Positions 1-11,482 of a stretch of 64,000 nt of DNA are shown in pieces (within the stretch, counting starts at the first letter, position 1; each line of letters starts with the position of its first letter). The stretch is from Isoetes taiwanensis (lineage: Eukaryota; Streptophyta; Lycopodiopsida; Isoetales; Isoetaceae). The stretch is from the NCBI GenBank assembly GCA_021234155.1, contig JAJEKV010000040.1, positions 6,750,438-6,814,437 of the forward strand. Reading direction: 5' to 3'. Below the pieces are notes generated by a model, which searched no databases, had not been told where the DNA came from, and saw only the letters and a list, made by a program, of their open reading frames with translations. The position numbers and the translations under genes are program-made.

Positions 1-99
1 CTGATGTACTTCGTTCAGTTACGTATTGCTCACATCCTCACAGGAATTCCTATATACGTGAGAAGCAAAATACAACATAAGCACTAATAGCAACAACAA

Positions 100-1510
100 A
101 CTATAAAGGTGTGATAATCCATCCATCCATGTCATCGGATACAACAATATAATAATGCATCAAATACATCAAATAGGGCTCAAATAGGCGAGGGCAGGAG
201 TTATGGCAGCCAATTTGGGTGGCAACTGGGCTAGGGTTGACCACTTTCTGTCAGCCCTCCACAGCCTACCCGGATAAAATTTCGTCGGTGTAACTTGCGG
301 AGATGTAATCCGTAAGGTATCACCCAGCGAGACTACTCGGGTTGCATCTCACAGTGCGATATTAGTAGGAAGGGTTGCATCTCCCTTCGGTGCAATGGCT
401 CCATGGGGCTGAAGGCCGAGTGTGAATCCCGCTTCAGTGCAATGGCTCCATGGGCCTTAGAGGCCAGTGGCAACACGCGTCGTGCCAGTGAACTCCCCAA
501 AACAAAACCAGCCCAGGCACTTGCAACTCTTAGTCAGGCGACACTGTTGACCCGAGTGTCGGACCCATGCAGAAGCCCACCGCAGTGACCGACTGAGCCT
601 AGCCGCTATGGGACCCGGTGGCGGCGCTCGTGAGGCTCCTCCCTCCGCTGCCCGCGACCCCATTGTGGTGCTCGGTCCTCCACGCATAGACTACGCCAAG
701 TGGGCTCTATGCCGCGGTAGCATAACAATGGGGTAATGGGCTTCATTGGGAGCGTCGTACAAATAATGGTCTGGGTCTACCGTTTTCAATACACAAGAGG
801 TGCGAACATGAGATCTATGCATCGTTTTTATAAAATAGAAACCTCCTGCATATGTTTTTCCCTTTACTATTTTGTTGGACAAAACTCCAAAATATGGATT
901 CGAATCTACGTAATCATATTTAAATACACAGCAGAGCGGATGAGCGATTCGATTCATTCTTCCTCAAATCGAGGAATTTTTACAAACTCCTTTTAAATTA
1001 TACTTAGAATTTGCATAGCTTTTAACAAAAGAGTTCTTGGAATATGCAAGAAGAATAAAGAGGATTAAAAGCATTGTAATCTGGGTCCCTGTTGGTACGG
1101 ATCGAGCAAGAAGGAAAAACCTTCGGTTTGATGTTGAAGGAAAAGCCCACCCATCCCCGAACTTTGAAGCACAGGTACTTTGCCCGGATTTTTGCCCACT
1201 CTGGGCGAATACGGATGCAGTGCGGGGAATCCCGCGATCAATGCGGATGGAAAATCAAGCGGGCGGGATGGTGAATGGCGAGCGAGGATGAACAGCGAGT
1301 TTGCTAAGGGTTTCAGAATCTCTTCCCTAAGTGAATTTGGTTACCCTTTTGCTAAGGGCAAGCCCTTGACTATATTAGTTTATGGCATATTCTAAGTATA
1401 TTATACTAGTATAAGCCAGAATATATAATATAGTAACTTAAACTTGCTATTAGGTGTAAACTCTCGATCGTGGCTGTTCCCGGGTAACTATTTTTGAAAC
1501 CGGCTAAGCA
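100..1510 (-). repeat. Left arm of a 1.4-kb inverted repeat (dispersed element, opposite copy at 14.87-16.37 kb)
   Basis: Read on the minus strand, this segment matches 14,870-16,370 along its length with moderate divergence. Shared landmarks are the GATGACATGGATGGATGG end (near 110-140), the duplicated 'atggagccattgca' block (near 390-460), a conserved stretch around 780-890, another around 1,040-1,200, and a weaker one near 1,490 ('ttgaaaccggctaa'). I recognise no coding domain. The copies look like two insertions of one family, perhaps LTRs or a non-autonomous element, rather than a recent hairpin, because they have diverged. Homology is seen directly; the element class is not known. Confidence 0.75.
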
Positions 1511-4500
1511 GGAGTAATTCATTGGGGTTATGCGGCTTCCCTTTCTCCCGTGTGCGGTGATTGCATTCAATAGCTCGATATTGCCTCTGTTTTATTTCTT
1601 GCATGCGTACAAGAACGGGGGCAGTTTAGGCAGGAAAAATATGGAGCATCTCGGCTAAATGTATGCTTTCATTTGTAAGATTTAGAACCCGAGTCGTTGA
1701 GCGATCGTAGCTAGGTATTGCCCTCTGTAACTTCACCTCCTGATCAGCCATTGCGGTTTTCTTTGTTGAGATGGGGAAAACAGTAGCATCAACACGTTAA
1801 GAGCAATGCGTAATTTATCATTATCTAATACCATCATTTAATCTAGCATAAGTATTTTATCAATGGTCAGTATTATTATAGATTCATTCTTCCCAAACTC
1901 TGGTTTTGAAGCAGTTAGTCTTGTCGGTCTTGGTGATTCGGTGATGTTATTGTTTGATAGATCGAGCTGTGATACTTGCTAGTCAAATTGCAATACATTG
2001 GAATGTTGTCCCTTGAGGAAAACTAAACCTGCAGAGATAGCAAAGCTCCTTTGGAACTCGACACGAAAATTTATTATTACTGAAATCCATCACCATTGTT
2101 GCGATCATGAAACCCCGGTTGGGTGCGTCACAGCAAATCGTAGTATCCAACATAGCGATGCCAAAGTTCAAAATAATGATTGGAAGCGGTATTTCTCCAT
2201 CAACTTGTTGTCATCGCGATTGTCAAATAATAGAGGCGACTATTTCCAATCTCAAAAGGTATATTTTGATCCACATTAGCGATAATTATTTGAAGTGTAG
2301 GTGATCACCGTCAACAGAAATGCACATGTTTTAGTAACTCTGCCAAAGAAATGGTGTAGATGGAATGTAATTTCTAACCGCGCAAGGATTGGTATTGAGA
2401 TGTTTGGTTTACATTTCCCCATCCTTTATGTCTCTTCAGTTAGAATGGATATTTGCATGTATAACCCAATGTAACTTGCTTGTGATAAACTTTACTTAAA
2501 TTGGACCATTATACAAAACATTGTCAATGCTAGGTTTTATGGTATTCTTGGAACTTCACCCAGGTTTAATGCAATAGTAGTAATGGATGATGCGGACGTG
2601 TCACTTACAGCTGTTCACTCGATTACTTGCTTAGCTGCTGTGGGACAGCGAGCGTTGCACTACTTCTTGGGAGATTGGTAGCCTTGTCGGCCAAGGTTTT
2701 GCGTTGGCAAGCATTCAAAAGGCCTCCGAGATAACTAATGTGTTATGGAAGTTTAGTAACTAGTTTATATCTTCCTACAAAATTCACACAGGACTACAAA
2801 ACATTTAAATGATCACATTCACTGCACTTTAATGGACTATATCACGAGCCTTGAGATTTTCTTCTTCCTTTAGTGATAAAGAAAGTGTCAACGTTATCTA
2901 GATCTGAAAGTACTTTATCACATTGCTCTTACACAAAACATTTTACTGCAAGATGAGGGTGATCCATTCTTAGTATGTCTAAGCAAGCGAGGAAACGCAT
3001 ATGAACCCGATGCAGCGGCTCGAGATGGCTTCATGATCTTTGCAAAATCAACATAGAAATACGGTGACAAGCGGTTTGAGCGGTAAAACCAAGCTGTATT
3101 ATGAATGGAAGTCTTATTTAATGCCGAACCAACACCACACATCATACATGGATGCCAACGCATATGTTATAACTACAGGCGAGACATACCACGTAGTCTA
3201 ATTCCTTGGCAGATGCTACAAAGTTTTGGGGTGCTCCTTTCATGTCACGGATATCACAGATGCAGGAGTGGATGTTTAGGTCCTCCGGGTTAGATTTGGA
3301 GAATGCACGCCGACCAAGATCGATAAAGAGGCCATGCCTTTGCTCGGTAGAGCAAAATGCTCATAAAAGCTTATTGTATTTGACATCTTTGGTAAGCCCA
3401 GCTACGACTTTATATGTATTAGAAATTCAAACATGTCTTCTCTGCGGAATGTAGATCCTCCAGGCTAAAGTAGGCAGCTTGGCCAATATTTCTTTCTTTC
3501 TTCAAAATAGCCTACACATTATGCAAGTGCTTTTTACATCACCATCTCCATACATGGCCATGAGGGAAAGCGATTATCAACGTCAAATCCTTGCCGATGC
3601 ATGAGGAAAGCATTTATGGTAAAAACTGGGTGCCAAAGTATGAGGAAAACATTTATCGGGGTAAATCTTTTGCCGAAGATCACCATAAAATATTACGAAA
3701 GCAAGGATGGTGGGTGGTATATGATGCTTGTCACTTTAAGTTGGCACAATTAGAGCCATTCAAGCTTTCTTACTTGATTGAAGATATTACGCACACACAA
3801 GAGGATGGAATATTATAGAAGATATTTTCGAGGACTTAACACGCTCCCATCATTTGGCACATATTTACTGTTACAATGGATGGATGAGGTCAAGAAGGTG
3901 GTCATCGTTTCTTTAGTTAAAGTCGGATCAAAGTCGTCCAATATATACTCCCGTTTTGGTAACCACAGAAACATCGCGACATTGGTCGAAATTCTTTGTG
4001 GAATGCTTATTTACAAGTTCTAACATCGTTTCTTTAAAAGTATCCTCTTCTATTGCCGGACGAGGAGAGCCTTACATACCATTATAAATTTTAATTCTTA
4101 CTGCTTTTATCACGATAATATGATTTTAATGTACAAATTGTCGAGCAAACCCGATCAGCAAAATATGAAATTTAAAGAAATTGATCGCTCCATAGTTACG
4201 CTTGTTTCCTCTCTCTAATACTTGACAATTGATTGTTTTGCGGCTAATTCACAGAACATATATAATATGTTTTAGCCGAAACTTGTCACGCTTATAGTCG
4301 AGGTTCGGATAGGGATCGATTGTTGAAGGACGTTACTTGAACCTCTTCATGCTCCAAGTCAAAGGTCGGTTTTCGAGGAAGGGATGAAATTATCAAGTCA
4401 CGGAGCATGCCGTTCCATTTAGTTGATATAGATTACAAGGTTAAAATAGCAGCATTGTTGTTTATCATGTATCAACAATCTCAGACTGGCTCGATGCATG

Positions 4501-4640
4501 TGTTTAAGTAGAATGTTTGATTTGCTATATTGGTAAGAAATGGATCTGTGAAGGTTCTCCTCGTTAGATTTGTCTTTTCTGCTAAACGTAAAGCTTTAAA
4601 TCCATATTAGGTTAAGAAAGAGAAAGTGAAAGAGTCGAAG
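1511..4640. other. Non-coding interval, no supported feature
   Basis: About 3.1 kb of mixed-composition sequence. All open frames are short, and none has a recognisable motif, codon pattern or splice structure. I see no RNA gene or clear repeat. Confidence 0.5.
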
Positions 4641-4678
4641 CTATCACATGAGTTGAAGCATGCCGGTCCCGGATATAG

Positions 4679-5345
4679 TGCTCTCTCTCTTCTTCGTCTT
4701 TCCTCTCTCCTGCTCTCTCCTCTCTCTTCCATCCTTCTTCTCTCTCTTCTCTCTCTCCTCCCATGCTCTCTTCTCTCTCACTATCTTTCTCTCTCTACCT
4801 TTCTCTCTTCTCTCTCCTCTCTTCCTCCCTCTCCTCTCTTCTCTCTCTCCCCTCTCTCCTCTCTCTCCCTCCCCTCTCCTCTCTTTTCTCCCTCTCTCCT
4901 CTCTCCTCTCTCCTCTCCTCTCCTATCTCTCTCCTCTCTCTCTGTTTCTCCCCTCTCTCACATCTCCTATCTCTCTCCCTCTCTATCTCCTATTTCTCTA
5001 TCTCCTATTTCTCTCCTTTCTCTCTCTATTTCTCCTCTCTCTCTACCTTTCTCTCTCTTTTCTATTTCTCTCTCTCCTCTCTCCTCTCTCCTCTCTCTCT
5101 CCTCTCTCCTCTCACCTCTCTCCCTCTCTCCTCCTCTCTCTCTCCCTATCTCTCTATTTCTCCCCTCTCTTATCTCCTGTCTCTCTCCTCTCCTCTGTTT
5201 TCTCTATCTCCTATTTCTCTCCTCTCTCTCTGTTTCTCCCCTCTCTCTACCTTTCTCCACCTCTTTTCTGTTTCTCTCTCTCCTCTTCTCCCTCCTCTCT
5301 CTTCTCTCTCCTCTCTCCTCTCTCCTCTCTTTCTCTCTCTACAAG
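4679..5345 (+). repeat. (CT)n-rich polypyrimidine tract
   Basis: Almost pure CT/CCT/TTCT runs with pyrimidines on the plus strand. Long Ser/Leu/Pro/Phe frames in all three plus frames (and Arg/Glu on minus) are low-complexity translations, not genes. The tract ends directly in a heat-shock-element-like block at 5,351. Confidence 0.95.
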
Positions 5346-5350
5346 CTTCG

Positions 5351-5378
5351 TTTCTAGAACATTCCTGAGGTTCTAGGA
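5351..5378. promoter_or_regulatory. Heat-shock-element-like array at a (CT)n edge
   Basis: Alternating TTC/GAA triplets with 2-base spacing: TTCtaGAAcaTTC, then ctGAggTTCtaGGA. This fits the HSF consensus (nGAAnnTTCn), with one imperfect unit. The same block recurs at the edges of other (CT)n tracts in the window. Confidence 0.55.
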
Positions 5379-5452
5379 TCATCAAGGCTTTAATTAACCA
5401 AAGGAATGTCATTGCCTTGGCCGCTTCAAGCATGGACTTCTTATTATTTTAA

Positions 5453-5689
5453 GAAAGGCGGTTGTCTAGTGGTAAGGGTGGGGGTTTTGAGGCAATGTCG
5501 AGTTCAGAGTAGAACAGTAAACCAAAAAAGTACATCCCAAACTTGGGAGCTTTGAGAGGCCAAGGCCCCAGACTGACCCCGGATCAAGCCACGTGGGCGC
5601 ATCCTTGTCGTCGATGGGGCGTGAAATACTCACTCACTCACTCACTCCTCCTGAGCCAGACTGGCTATTCCTTTTATTATATATTAGAC
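5453..5689 (+). mobile_element. tRNA-like SINE copy 1
   Basis: The head reads 'tctagtggtaaggg', resembling a polymerase III A box, and is followed by 'cgagttcagag' (B-box-like). The body shares 'cccaaacttgggagctttgag', then 'aggccaaggcccc' and 'cacgtgggcgcatcc', with three other copies at 9.05, 9.28 and 11.64 kb. It ends in 'ttttattatatattaga'. The dispersed copies share head and tail, which supports a SINE family. Target-site duplications were not resolved. Confidence 0.65.
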
Positions 5690-5771
5690 TAGGGCCCGGC
5701 CTGGCCCTTTTCTTTACACACCATTCCTCGGCTCATGCCACCGTGACCGCCTGTTGGACCACATTAACACT

Positions 5772-7195
5772 TTCCTGACTTCTCTCTGTATCTCTAATCT
5801 CTCTCCCTCTCTCTCTTCTCTCTATTCTCTCTCCTCTACGCTCCTCTCTCTCTTCTCTCTCTTCTCTTTCTCCTCTCCCTTTTTGCATCTTTTCTCCCTC
5901 TCTTCTCTCTCTCAAACTCTCTTCTCTTTCCTCCCCTTTCTTCTCCTCTTCTCTCTTTTCTCTTTTCTCCCTCTCTCTCCTCTCTCTCTCCTCTCTCTCT
6001 TAAACCCTTCTCCCTTCTCTCTATACACTCTATTCTCTCTTCTCTCTCTTCTCTATCTCCTCCTCCTCTCTTTTCTCTTGCACCCATTCCTCGGCTCAGG
6101 CCCCTCCCGGGCCTGCGCCTCAGTTTGGGCCCACCCGCGATGCCCTTTTCTTTTTGCCCTTCCTGGCTCGACCCCTCCGGGCCTCGCCTCGGCCTCCTCT
6201 CTCTCTTCTTTTTCCCGCCCCTCTCTCTCCCTCTGCTCTCTCTCCTCCCAGCCTCTCTCTTCTTTTTCTTTCCCTCTCTCCTCTCTTTCTCCTCCTCTTT
6301 CTTCTCTTCTCTGTCTTTATCCTCACCCTCTCTTTTCTCCCTCTCTGTCTCCCCAAGTCTCTCTCTCTCTTCTCTTCTCTCCTCTCTCTCTCTCTCCCTT
6401 TTGTTCTTCTTTGTCTCCTATCTCTCTCCTCTCTCGCTATTTCTCCCCTCTCTCTCAATCTTTCTCTCTTTTCTATTCCCCTCTCTCTCTCTCTTCTTCC
6501 TGCTCTCTCTTCTCTCTCCTCTCTCTTCCCTCTCTGCTTTCTGTCTTCTCTCTCTGCTCTTTCCTATCTTTCCCCTCTCTCTCCCTCTCTTCTTTTTAAT
6601 TCCCTCTTCTCGTTTCTCTCTCCTCTCCCTTCCCACTTTCTTCCTTCTCTCCTCTCTCTCTCCTCTCTCCTGCCTCTCTCTCTCCCCTGTCTCTCCCCCT
6701 CTCTCTCTTCCTCTCCTCTCCTCACTTCCCTCTCCCTCTCTTTCTCTCTCTTCTCCCTTTTCTCGCATCTCTTTCCTCCTCTCTCCTCTCTCTTCTCTCA
6801 TCTCTCTCTCTCCTCTCTTCTTCTATCTCTTCTCTCTCTCTCTGCTCTCTCTCTGTCTCCCCTTTTTATCTCCTCTCTTCTCTCTCTCTCCCCTCTCTTC
6901 CTCTCTCTCCTCCTCTCTCCTCTCTCTCTCCTCTTCTCTCCTGCTCCCTCTCCCTCATCTCTCTCTCTCCTCTCTCTTTGTCTCTCCTCTCTCCTTGCTC
7001 TCTCTCTCCTCTCTCTTCCATCCTTCTTCTCTCTTCTCTCTCCTCCTCCTTCTCTCTCTCTCTCTTTCTCTCCCTCTTCCCTCTCTCTTCTCTCTCCTCT
7101 CTCTCATCTCTCTTCTTTCCTCTCTCTCCCCCCTCTCTCTTCCCCTCTTCCCTTTCTCTCTTCTCTCTCCTCCCTCTTCCCTCTTCCCTCCCTCT
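5772..7195 (+). repeat. (CT)n-rich polypyrimidine tract, 1.4 kb
   Basis: Long imperfect CT/CCT/TTCT tract with a short GC-rich interruption near 6,085-6,200 ('ggcccctcccgggcctgcgcc') that resembles the SINE-associated 'gggcccgcc' words near 9,500. Its large open frames are low-complexity artefacts. Confidence 0.95.
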
Positions 7196-7196
7196 C

Positions 7197-7433
7197 GGGT
7201 AAAGATGCTGGGGTGTGTCCTACATTTGGCCAAATGTAAGGGTAAGAGATGTCACACTTCCAAATACATAACCACTTTTGCCTCCCATAATTTGAATATT
7301 AGCGACGTGACTTCGTCCAATAATTCCATACCCCAACCAACTTTAATTAAAAAAAAAACAATAATAGGTGCCCTGCATTGTCCTACATTATCGTAATGTA
7401 AGGGCATTTTAGACACCCTAGCATTCTTTACCC
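7197..7433. mobile_element. MITE with about 20-bp terminal inverted repeats inserted in the CT tract
   Basis: A 237-bp non-CT island starts GGGTAAAGATGCTGGGGTGT and ends with the near-perfect inverse (reading GGGTAAAGAATGCTAGGGTGT from the other strand). Each end also holds an inner palindrome: 'cctacatttggccaaatgtaagg' split as CCTACATTTGG/CCAAATGTAAGG on the left, and CCTACATTATCGTAATGTAAGG on the right. Internal sequence is AT-rich and non-coding. Flanks are CT on both sides, so a target duplication (perhaps CTC) cannot be proven. Structure is seen directly; the superfamily is unassigned. Confidence 0.8.
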
Positions 7434-8160
7434 TCCTCTCTTCCTCTCTCTCTCCTCTCTCTCTCTCTCCTCTCTCCTCTCCTCTCTCCTCTCTCCTCTC
7501 TCTCTCTCTTCCTATCTCTCTCCTCTCTCTCTATTTTTCTCCCCTCTCTCTATCTCCTCTCCTCCTCTCTCCTCTCTCTCTCCCTCCTCTCCTCTCTTGC
7601 TCTCTCCTCCTCCCTCCTCCCTCCCTCCCCTCCTCTCTCTCTCCTATCTCCTCTCTTTCCTGTTTGTCCCTCTCTGTCTGTCTCCCTCTCCTTTCTCTAT
7701 CTCCTATTTCTCTCCTCTCTCTATTTCTCTCCTCTCTTTCTGTCTTTCTCTCTCTTTTCTATTTCTCTCTCTCTCTCTCTCTCCTCTCTCTCTCCTCCCC
7801 TCTCCTCTACTCCTCTCCCCTCTCCCTCTCCCCTCTCCTCTCCTCTCTCCTCTCTCCTCTCTCTCTCTCCTCTCTCTCCCCTCTCTCTCTCTTCTCCCCT
7901 CTCTGTCTCCTATCTCTCTCCTCTCTCTATCTCCTATTTCTCTATCTCCCATTTCTCTCCTCTCTCTCTACATCTCCCTCTCTCTCTACCTTTCTCTCTC
8001 TTTTTCTATTTCTCTCTCTCCCTCCTTTCTCTTCTCTCTCCTCTCTCTGTTTCTTCCCCTCTCTCTACTGCTTTCTCTCTCTTTTCTATTTCTCTCTCTC
8101 CCCTCTTCTCCACCTCCTCTCTCTTCTCTCTCCTCTCTCCTCCTATCTCTTCTCTCTCTA
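7434..8160 (+). repeat. (CT)n-rich polypyrimidine tract
   Basis: Continues the CT tract beyond the MITE, indicating that the MITE landed inside a formerly continuous 2.4-kb tract. Confidence 0.95.
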
Positions 8161-8166
8161 GCTTCG

Positions 8167-8194
8167 TTTCTAGAACATTTCCTGAGAGGTTCGG
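8167..8194. promoter_or_regulatory. Heat-shock-element-like block (degenerate)
   Basis: TTCtaGAAcaTTtcctGAgaggTTC: the same block as at 5,351 with a one-base spacing change. It is again followed by 'atcatcaaaacttcccaattaaccaagg', homologous to sequence after the 5,351 block. Confidence 0.4.
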
Positions 8195-8289
8195 GATCAT
8201 CAAAACTTCCCAATTAACCAAGGAATTTCCCACTTTGCTTGTTGTAACTAAGCATGAGTTCCTATTCTTTTCAAAGAGAAAATGGTTGG

Positions 8290-8790
8290 TCTATCTCTCT
8301 CTCTCCTTCCTCTCTCTTTCTCTCCTCTTCTTTGTCTCCCTCTCTCCCTCTCTCTCTCTCCCTCTTGTCTCTCTTCTCTTTCCTCCCTCTTCTTTCTCTC
8401 TCCTCTCTTCTTTCTCTCTCCTCTCTCTCTCTTTGTCTTTCTCACTCTCTTCTACCTCTTCTTTTGTTTTACCCCTCTCTCTCTCTCTTCTTTTTCCTTT
8501 CTCTCTCCTATCACTCTCTATTCTCTCCTCTCTCTTCTCTCTCCTCTCTCTTCCACTTTCCCCTCTCTCTCTCAGCTCTCCCCTCTCTCTCTCCTCTCTC
8601 CCCTCTCCTCTCTCTTCTTGCACCCCTCTCTCTCCCATGTCTCTTGCCTCTATCTTCTCTCTCTCTTTTTCTCTCTCTCTCTCCCTCTCTCTCTGTCTTC
8701 TATCTCCTCCTCCTCTCTCTCCTCTCTCTTCTCTCTCTTCTCTCTCTCCTCTCTCTTCCCTCTGTCTTTCCTCTCCTCTCTTTTGGCTTT
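8290..8790 (+). repeat. (CT)n-rich polypyrimidine tract
   Basis: Imperfect CT/CCT/TTCT repeat ending at a perfect heat-shock-like block. Confidence 0.95.
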
Positions 8791-8792
8791 TG

Positions 8793-8814
8793 TTCTAGAA
8801 CATTCTAGAAGGTT
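8793..8814. promoter_or_regulatory. Perfect alternating TTC/GAA heat-shock-element-like block
   Basis: TTCtaGAAcaTTCtaGAAggTT shows four complete alternating units with exact 2-base spacing. Trimeric HSF sites need three. No heat-shock gene is adjacent. Confidence 0.6.
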
Positions 8815-8889
8815 GTAGCATTGTGTATGTTTTAAATCACATACATCCCACCTTTAACAATATTGAAATCATTAAATTCTTCAGAACTA

Positions 8890-8966
8890 ATGCTTGGCCT
8901 AGTGGTTGAGGTTTAGGGCTGGGGTGCCACAGCCGAGGGCTCGGTCCCTCCTAAACAAAAAAAAAC
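8890..8966 (+). mobile_element. Short tRNA-like SINE head with A-rich tail
   Basis: 'cttggcctagtggttgagg' (A-box-like) and 'gggctcggtccctcc' (B-box-like) are about 40 bases apart and followed by 'taaacaaaaaaaaac'. The head resembles the other SINEs here but lacks their body. It could be a different small family or a truncated copy. Confidence 0.45.
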
Positions 8967-9048
8967 TTCACACCAAAGCTTTTAATTAAGCAAAGGAATT
9001 TCCATTACCCCAACCTTAACTAAGTATGGACTTCTTATTTTTTCAAGA

Positions 9049-9267
9049 AAGGTGGTTAATTAGTGGTAAGGGTGGGGTTTGAGGCAATGTCCGAGGGTCA
9101 AGTCCGTGAAAATCGCCAAAAAATTTTTGTCCGCAAACTTGGGGAGCTTTGAGGCCCCTGGGCCAGTGGTCATGCCATGAAGCATTACCTGCCTGGGTGA
9201 TGGGCGGAACTCCCGCAGGCAGACTCACGAGACTCACCCAGGCAGCTGTTTCTTTATTATATTAGAT
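9049..9267 (+). mobile_element. tRNA-like SINE copy 2
   Basis: 'tagtggtaagggtggggttt' head, 'gagggtcaagtccgtg' B-box-like region, 'aacttggggagctttgagg' body, and 'tctttattatattagat' tail. It is followed within 10 bases by copy 3, so the two lie head to tail. Confidence 0.65.
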
Positions 9268-9274
9268 TTTCAAG

Positions 9275-9490
9275 AAAAATGGTTGAATCTAGTGGTAAGG
9301 GTGGGGTTTGGGGCTGTCATCGAGTTCAAGTCATGGTAAACCAAAAATTTGTCCACCAAACTTGGGAGCTTTTGAAAGGCCAAGGCCAGACGGCCCGAGA
9401 TCTAACACGTGGCGCGTGCGCGCGTTGTTGGGCGTGACATACGAACTCGCGAGCGGACTCGCGAGGGCGCTGTTTCTTTATTATATTGAG
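9275..9490 (+). mobile_element. tRNA-like SINE copy 3
   Basis: Same head ('ctagtggtaagggtgggg'), body ('accaaacttgggagcttttg', 'aacacgtggcgcgtgcg') and tail ('tttctttattatattgag'). It runs into a GC-rich stretch and then another (CT)n tract. Confidence 0.65.
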
Positions 9491-9569
9491 GCCGAAAGGG
9501 CCCGCCCGCGCCTCTTTGCTCCTCTCGGCTCGGCGGCCTCGGCCCGTACCTTCAGTTTGGGCCCATCCG

Positions 9570-9944
9570 CGTGCTCTATCTCCTCTCTCTTCTCTCTTCT
9601 CTCTTCCCTCATCTTTCTTTCCTCTCTTCTTTCTATCTTCTCTCTCTCTATCTCTCTTGTCTCCTCCTTTGTCTTCCTCTCCTCCTCTCTCCTCTCTCTT
9701 CTCTCTCTCTCCTCTTTCCCCTCTCTCTCCTTCCTCTCTCCTGCTCCTCTCTCCTCTCTCCTCTCTCTCTCTACCCCTTTTTCCCTTCTCTCTCTCTCTT
9801 ATCTCTGTTTCTCCCTCTCTCTACCTTTCTCCTCTTTTTCTATTCCTCTCTCTCCCTCTTCTCCCCTCCTCTCTCTTCCTCTCTCCTCTCCTCTCCTCTC
9901 CTTCTCCCCTCTACTCTTTTCCTCAACTTCTCTCTCTAGCTTCA
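9570..9944 (+). repeat. (CT)n-rich polypyrimidine tract
   Basis: Imperfect CT repeat bounded on the right by a perfect heat-shock-like block. Confidence 0.95.
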
Positions 9945-9969
9945 TTCTAGAACATTCTAGAAGTTTCTA
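9945..9969. promoter_or_regulatory. Perfect five-unit heat-shock-element-like block
   Basis: TTCtaGAAcaTTCtaGAAgtTTC: five alternating triplets, each with 2-base spacing and no mismatch. This is the best single match in the window to an HSF binding site. It is embedded between (CT)n tracts. Confidence 0.65.
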
Positions 9970-9974
9970 TCTAT

Positions 9975-9990
9975 CTTTCTCTTCTCTTTC

Positions 9991-10037
<47 letters not shown>

Positions 10038-10113
10038 CACCTCTCTCCTTCTCTCCTCTCTCTTTCCCTCTTTTTCCATCTCTCCTATCTCTGTCTCCTG
10101 CCTGACTGCTCCT

Positions 10114-10169
<56 letters not shown>

Positions 10170-10425
10170 TCTTTCCTCTCATCTCTCTTCTCTCTTCTCT
10201 CCCCCTCTCTCTCCTCCTCCTCTCTCTCCCTTCTCTCTCTCTCTATCTTTCTCTCTCCTCTCTATTTCTCTCTCTCTCTCTCTCTCCTCTCTCCTCTCTC
10301 CTCTCTCTCTCCTATCTCTCTCTCCTCTCTCTATTTCTCCCCTATCTATCTCCTATCTCTCTCCTCTCTCTCTATCTCCTCATTTCTCCTGTCTTCCCAT
10401 TTCCTCCTCTCCTTTCTCTCCTCTA
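9975..10425 (+). repeat. (CT)n tract including long pure CT runs
   Basis: Contains nearly pure (CT)n near 9,998-10,031 and 10,120-10,165, then imperfect CT/TATCT repeat. It ends at 'tttttgggagacagtaccagaggttctaggatcatga', which retains the right half of the heat-shock-like block. Confidence 0.95.
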
Positions 10426-10499
10426 CATCTTTTTGGGAGACAGTACCAGAGGTTCTAGGATCATGAAGAGGAGGATTGAGATGTTCAGCACCATAACAT

Positions 10500-10832
10500 T
10501 CTTTTCCTCTTTCCTCTCTCCTCTCTCTCTATTTTCTCCCTCTCCTGTCTCCTCTCTCTCTTCTATCTCTTTCTTGTATCTCTCTCTGCCTCTCCTCTCT
10601 TCTCTCTCTCCTTTCTCCTCTCTCTCTCCTCCTATCTCTCTCCTCTCTCTCTATTTCTCTCTGTCCCATCTCCTATCTCTCCTCCTCTCTATCTCCTATT
10701 TCTCTATCTCTTATTTCTCTCCTCTCTCTCTCTATTTCTCCTCTCTCTCTACCTTTCTCTCTCTTTTCTATTTCTCCTCTCTCCTCTTCTCCTCCTCTCT
10801 TCTCTCTCCTCTCCCTCCTCTCCTCTTCCTCT
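10500..10832 (+). repeat. (CT)n-rich polypyrimidine tract
   Basis: Imperfect CT/CCT/TATCT repeat, last of the series; ends at the heat-shock-like block at 10,841. Confidence 0.95.
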
Positions 10833-10840
10833 CCTTTTGA

Positions 10841-10864
10841 GAACATTCCTAGAAGGTTCTAGGA
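10841..10864. promoter_or_regulatory. Heat-shock-element-like block
   Basis: GAAcaTTCctaGAAggTTCtaGGA: four units, one spacer of three bases. Followed by 'ccatcagagaggatg', as other copies are followed by 'atcatcaa'. Confidence 0.5.
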
Positions 10865-10904
10865 CCATCAGAGAGGATGAATGTTTACATTGGAAAGTTT
10901 CAAA

Positions 10905-11480
10905 AAAACTTATTTTGAGCCCAGAAACTTTCTATTTTAGGCGGGTGCTTACCCATAGCATGGAACATTCCACCACATTCTATTTTGGCATTTACAAAGT
11001 TTCAAAACCTTCTATTTTTAATTGAAACTTTCTATTTTTAGGCCAGGGTGCTTACCCATGACCATCTGGAGACATTCCACCACTTCTATTTTAAGCATTT
11101 TTCAAAGTTTCAAAAAGCTTTCTATTTTAGGAAACTTTCCTATTTTTCAAATGAGGTGTACCACTTGAGCACACAGAGACATTCCTGACTTGTTCTATCC
11201 TTGTCACACTGACATTCTATAACATTCTATTTTGAGCATTTTAAAGAGTTTTTAAAAACTTTCTATTCTTAAATGAAACTTTCTATTTTAAATGAGAGAT
11301 TGCTTACCCATGAGCATCTCCAGGGCATTCGAACATTCTTTGAGCATTTTGCAAAGTTTAAAACTTTCTATTTTTAAATGAAACTTTCTATTTTTAGGTA
11401 GGGGTTATACCCATGAGCACCTGGAACATTCCACAATATTCTATTTTGAGCATTTGCAAATTTCAGACTTCTATTTTTAG
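10905..11480 (+). repeat. Tandem repeat, about five units of 105-140 bp
   Basis: Units share 'gaaactttctatttt(tag)', 'gcttacccatgagcatctgg', 'acattccaccacattctatttt', 'gagcatttgcaaagtttcaaa'. Unit starts are near 10,922, 11,025, 11,133, 11,275 and 11,380. Units diverge by substitutions and short indels. No open frame persists, so it is probably satellite-like. The array runs directly into the heat-shock-like cluster at 11,483. Confidence 0.8.
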
Positions 11481-11482
11481 AC

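Noticed and set aside
6125-7396. Frame extending from the CT tract through the MITE
   Set aside because: The apparent extension simply crosses the 237-bp insertion by chance.
4626-10840. Very long Ser/Leu/Pro-rich open frames (up to about 420 codons) and complementary Arg/Glu-rich frames
   Set aside because: They are translations of (CT)n/(GA)n repeat in every frame, with no start context, domain or splice signal.
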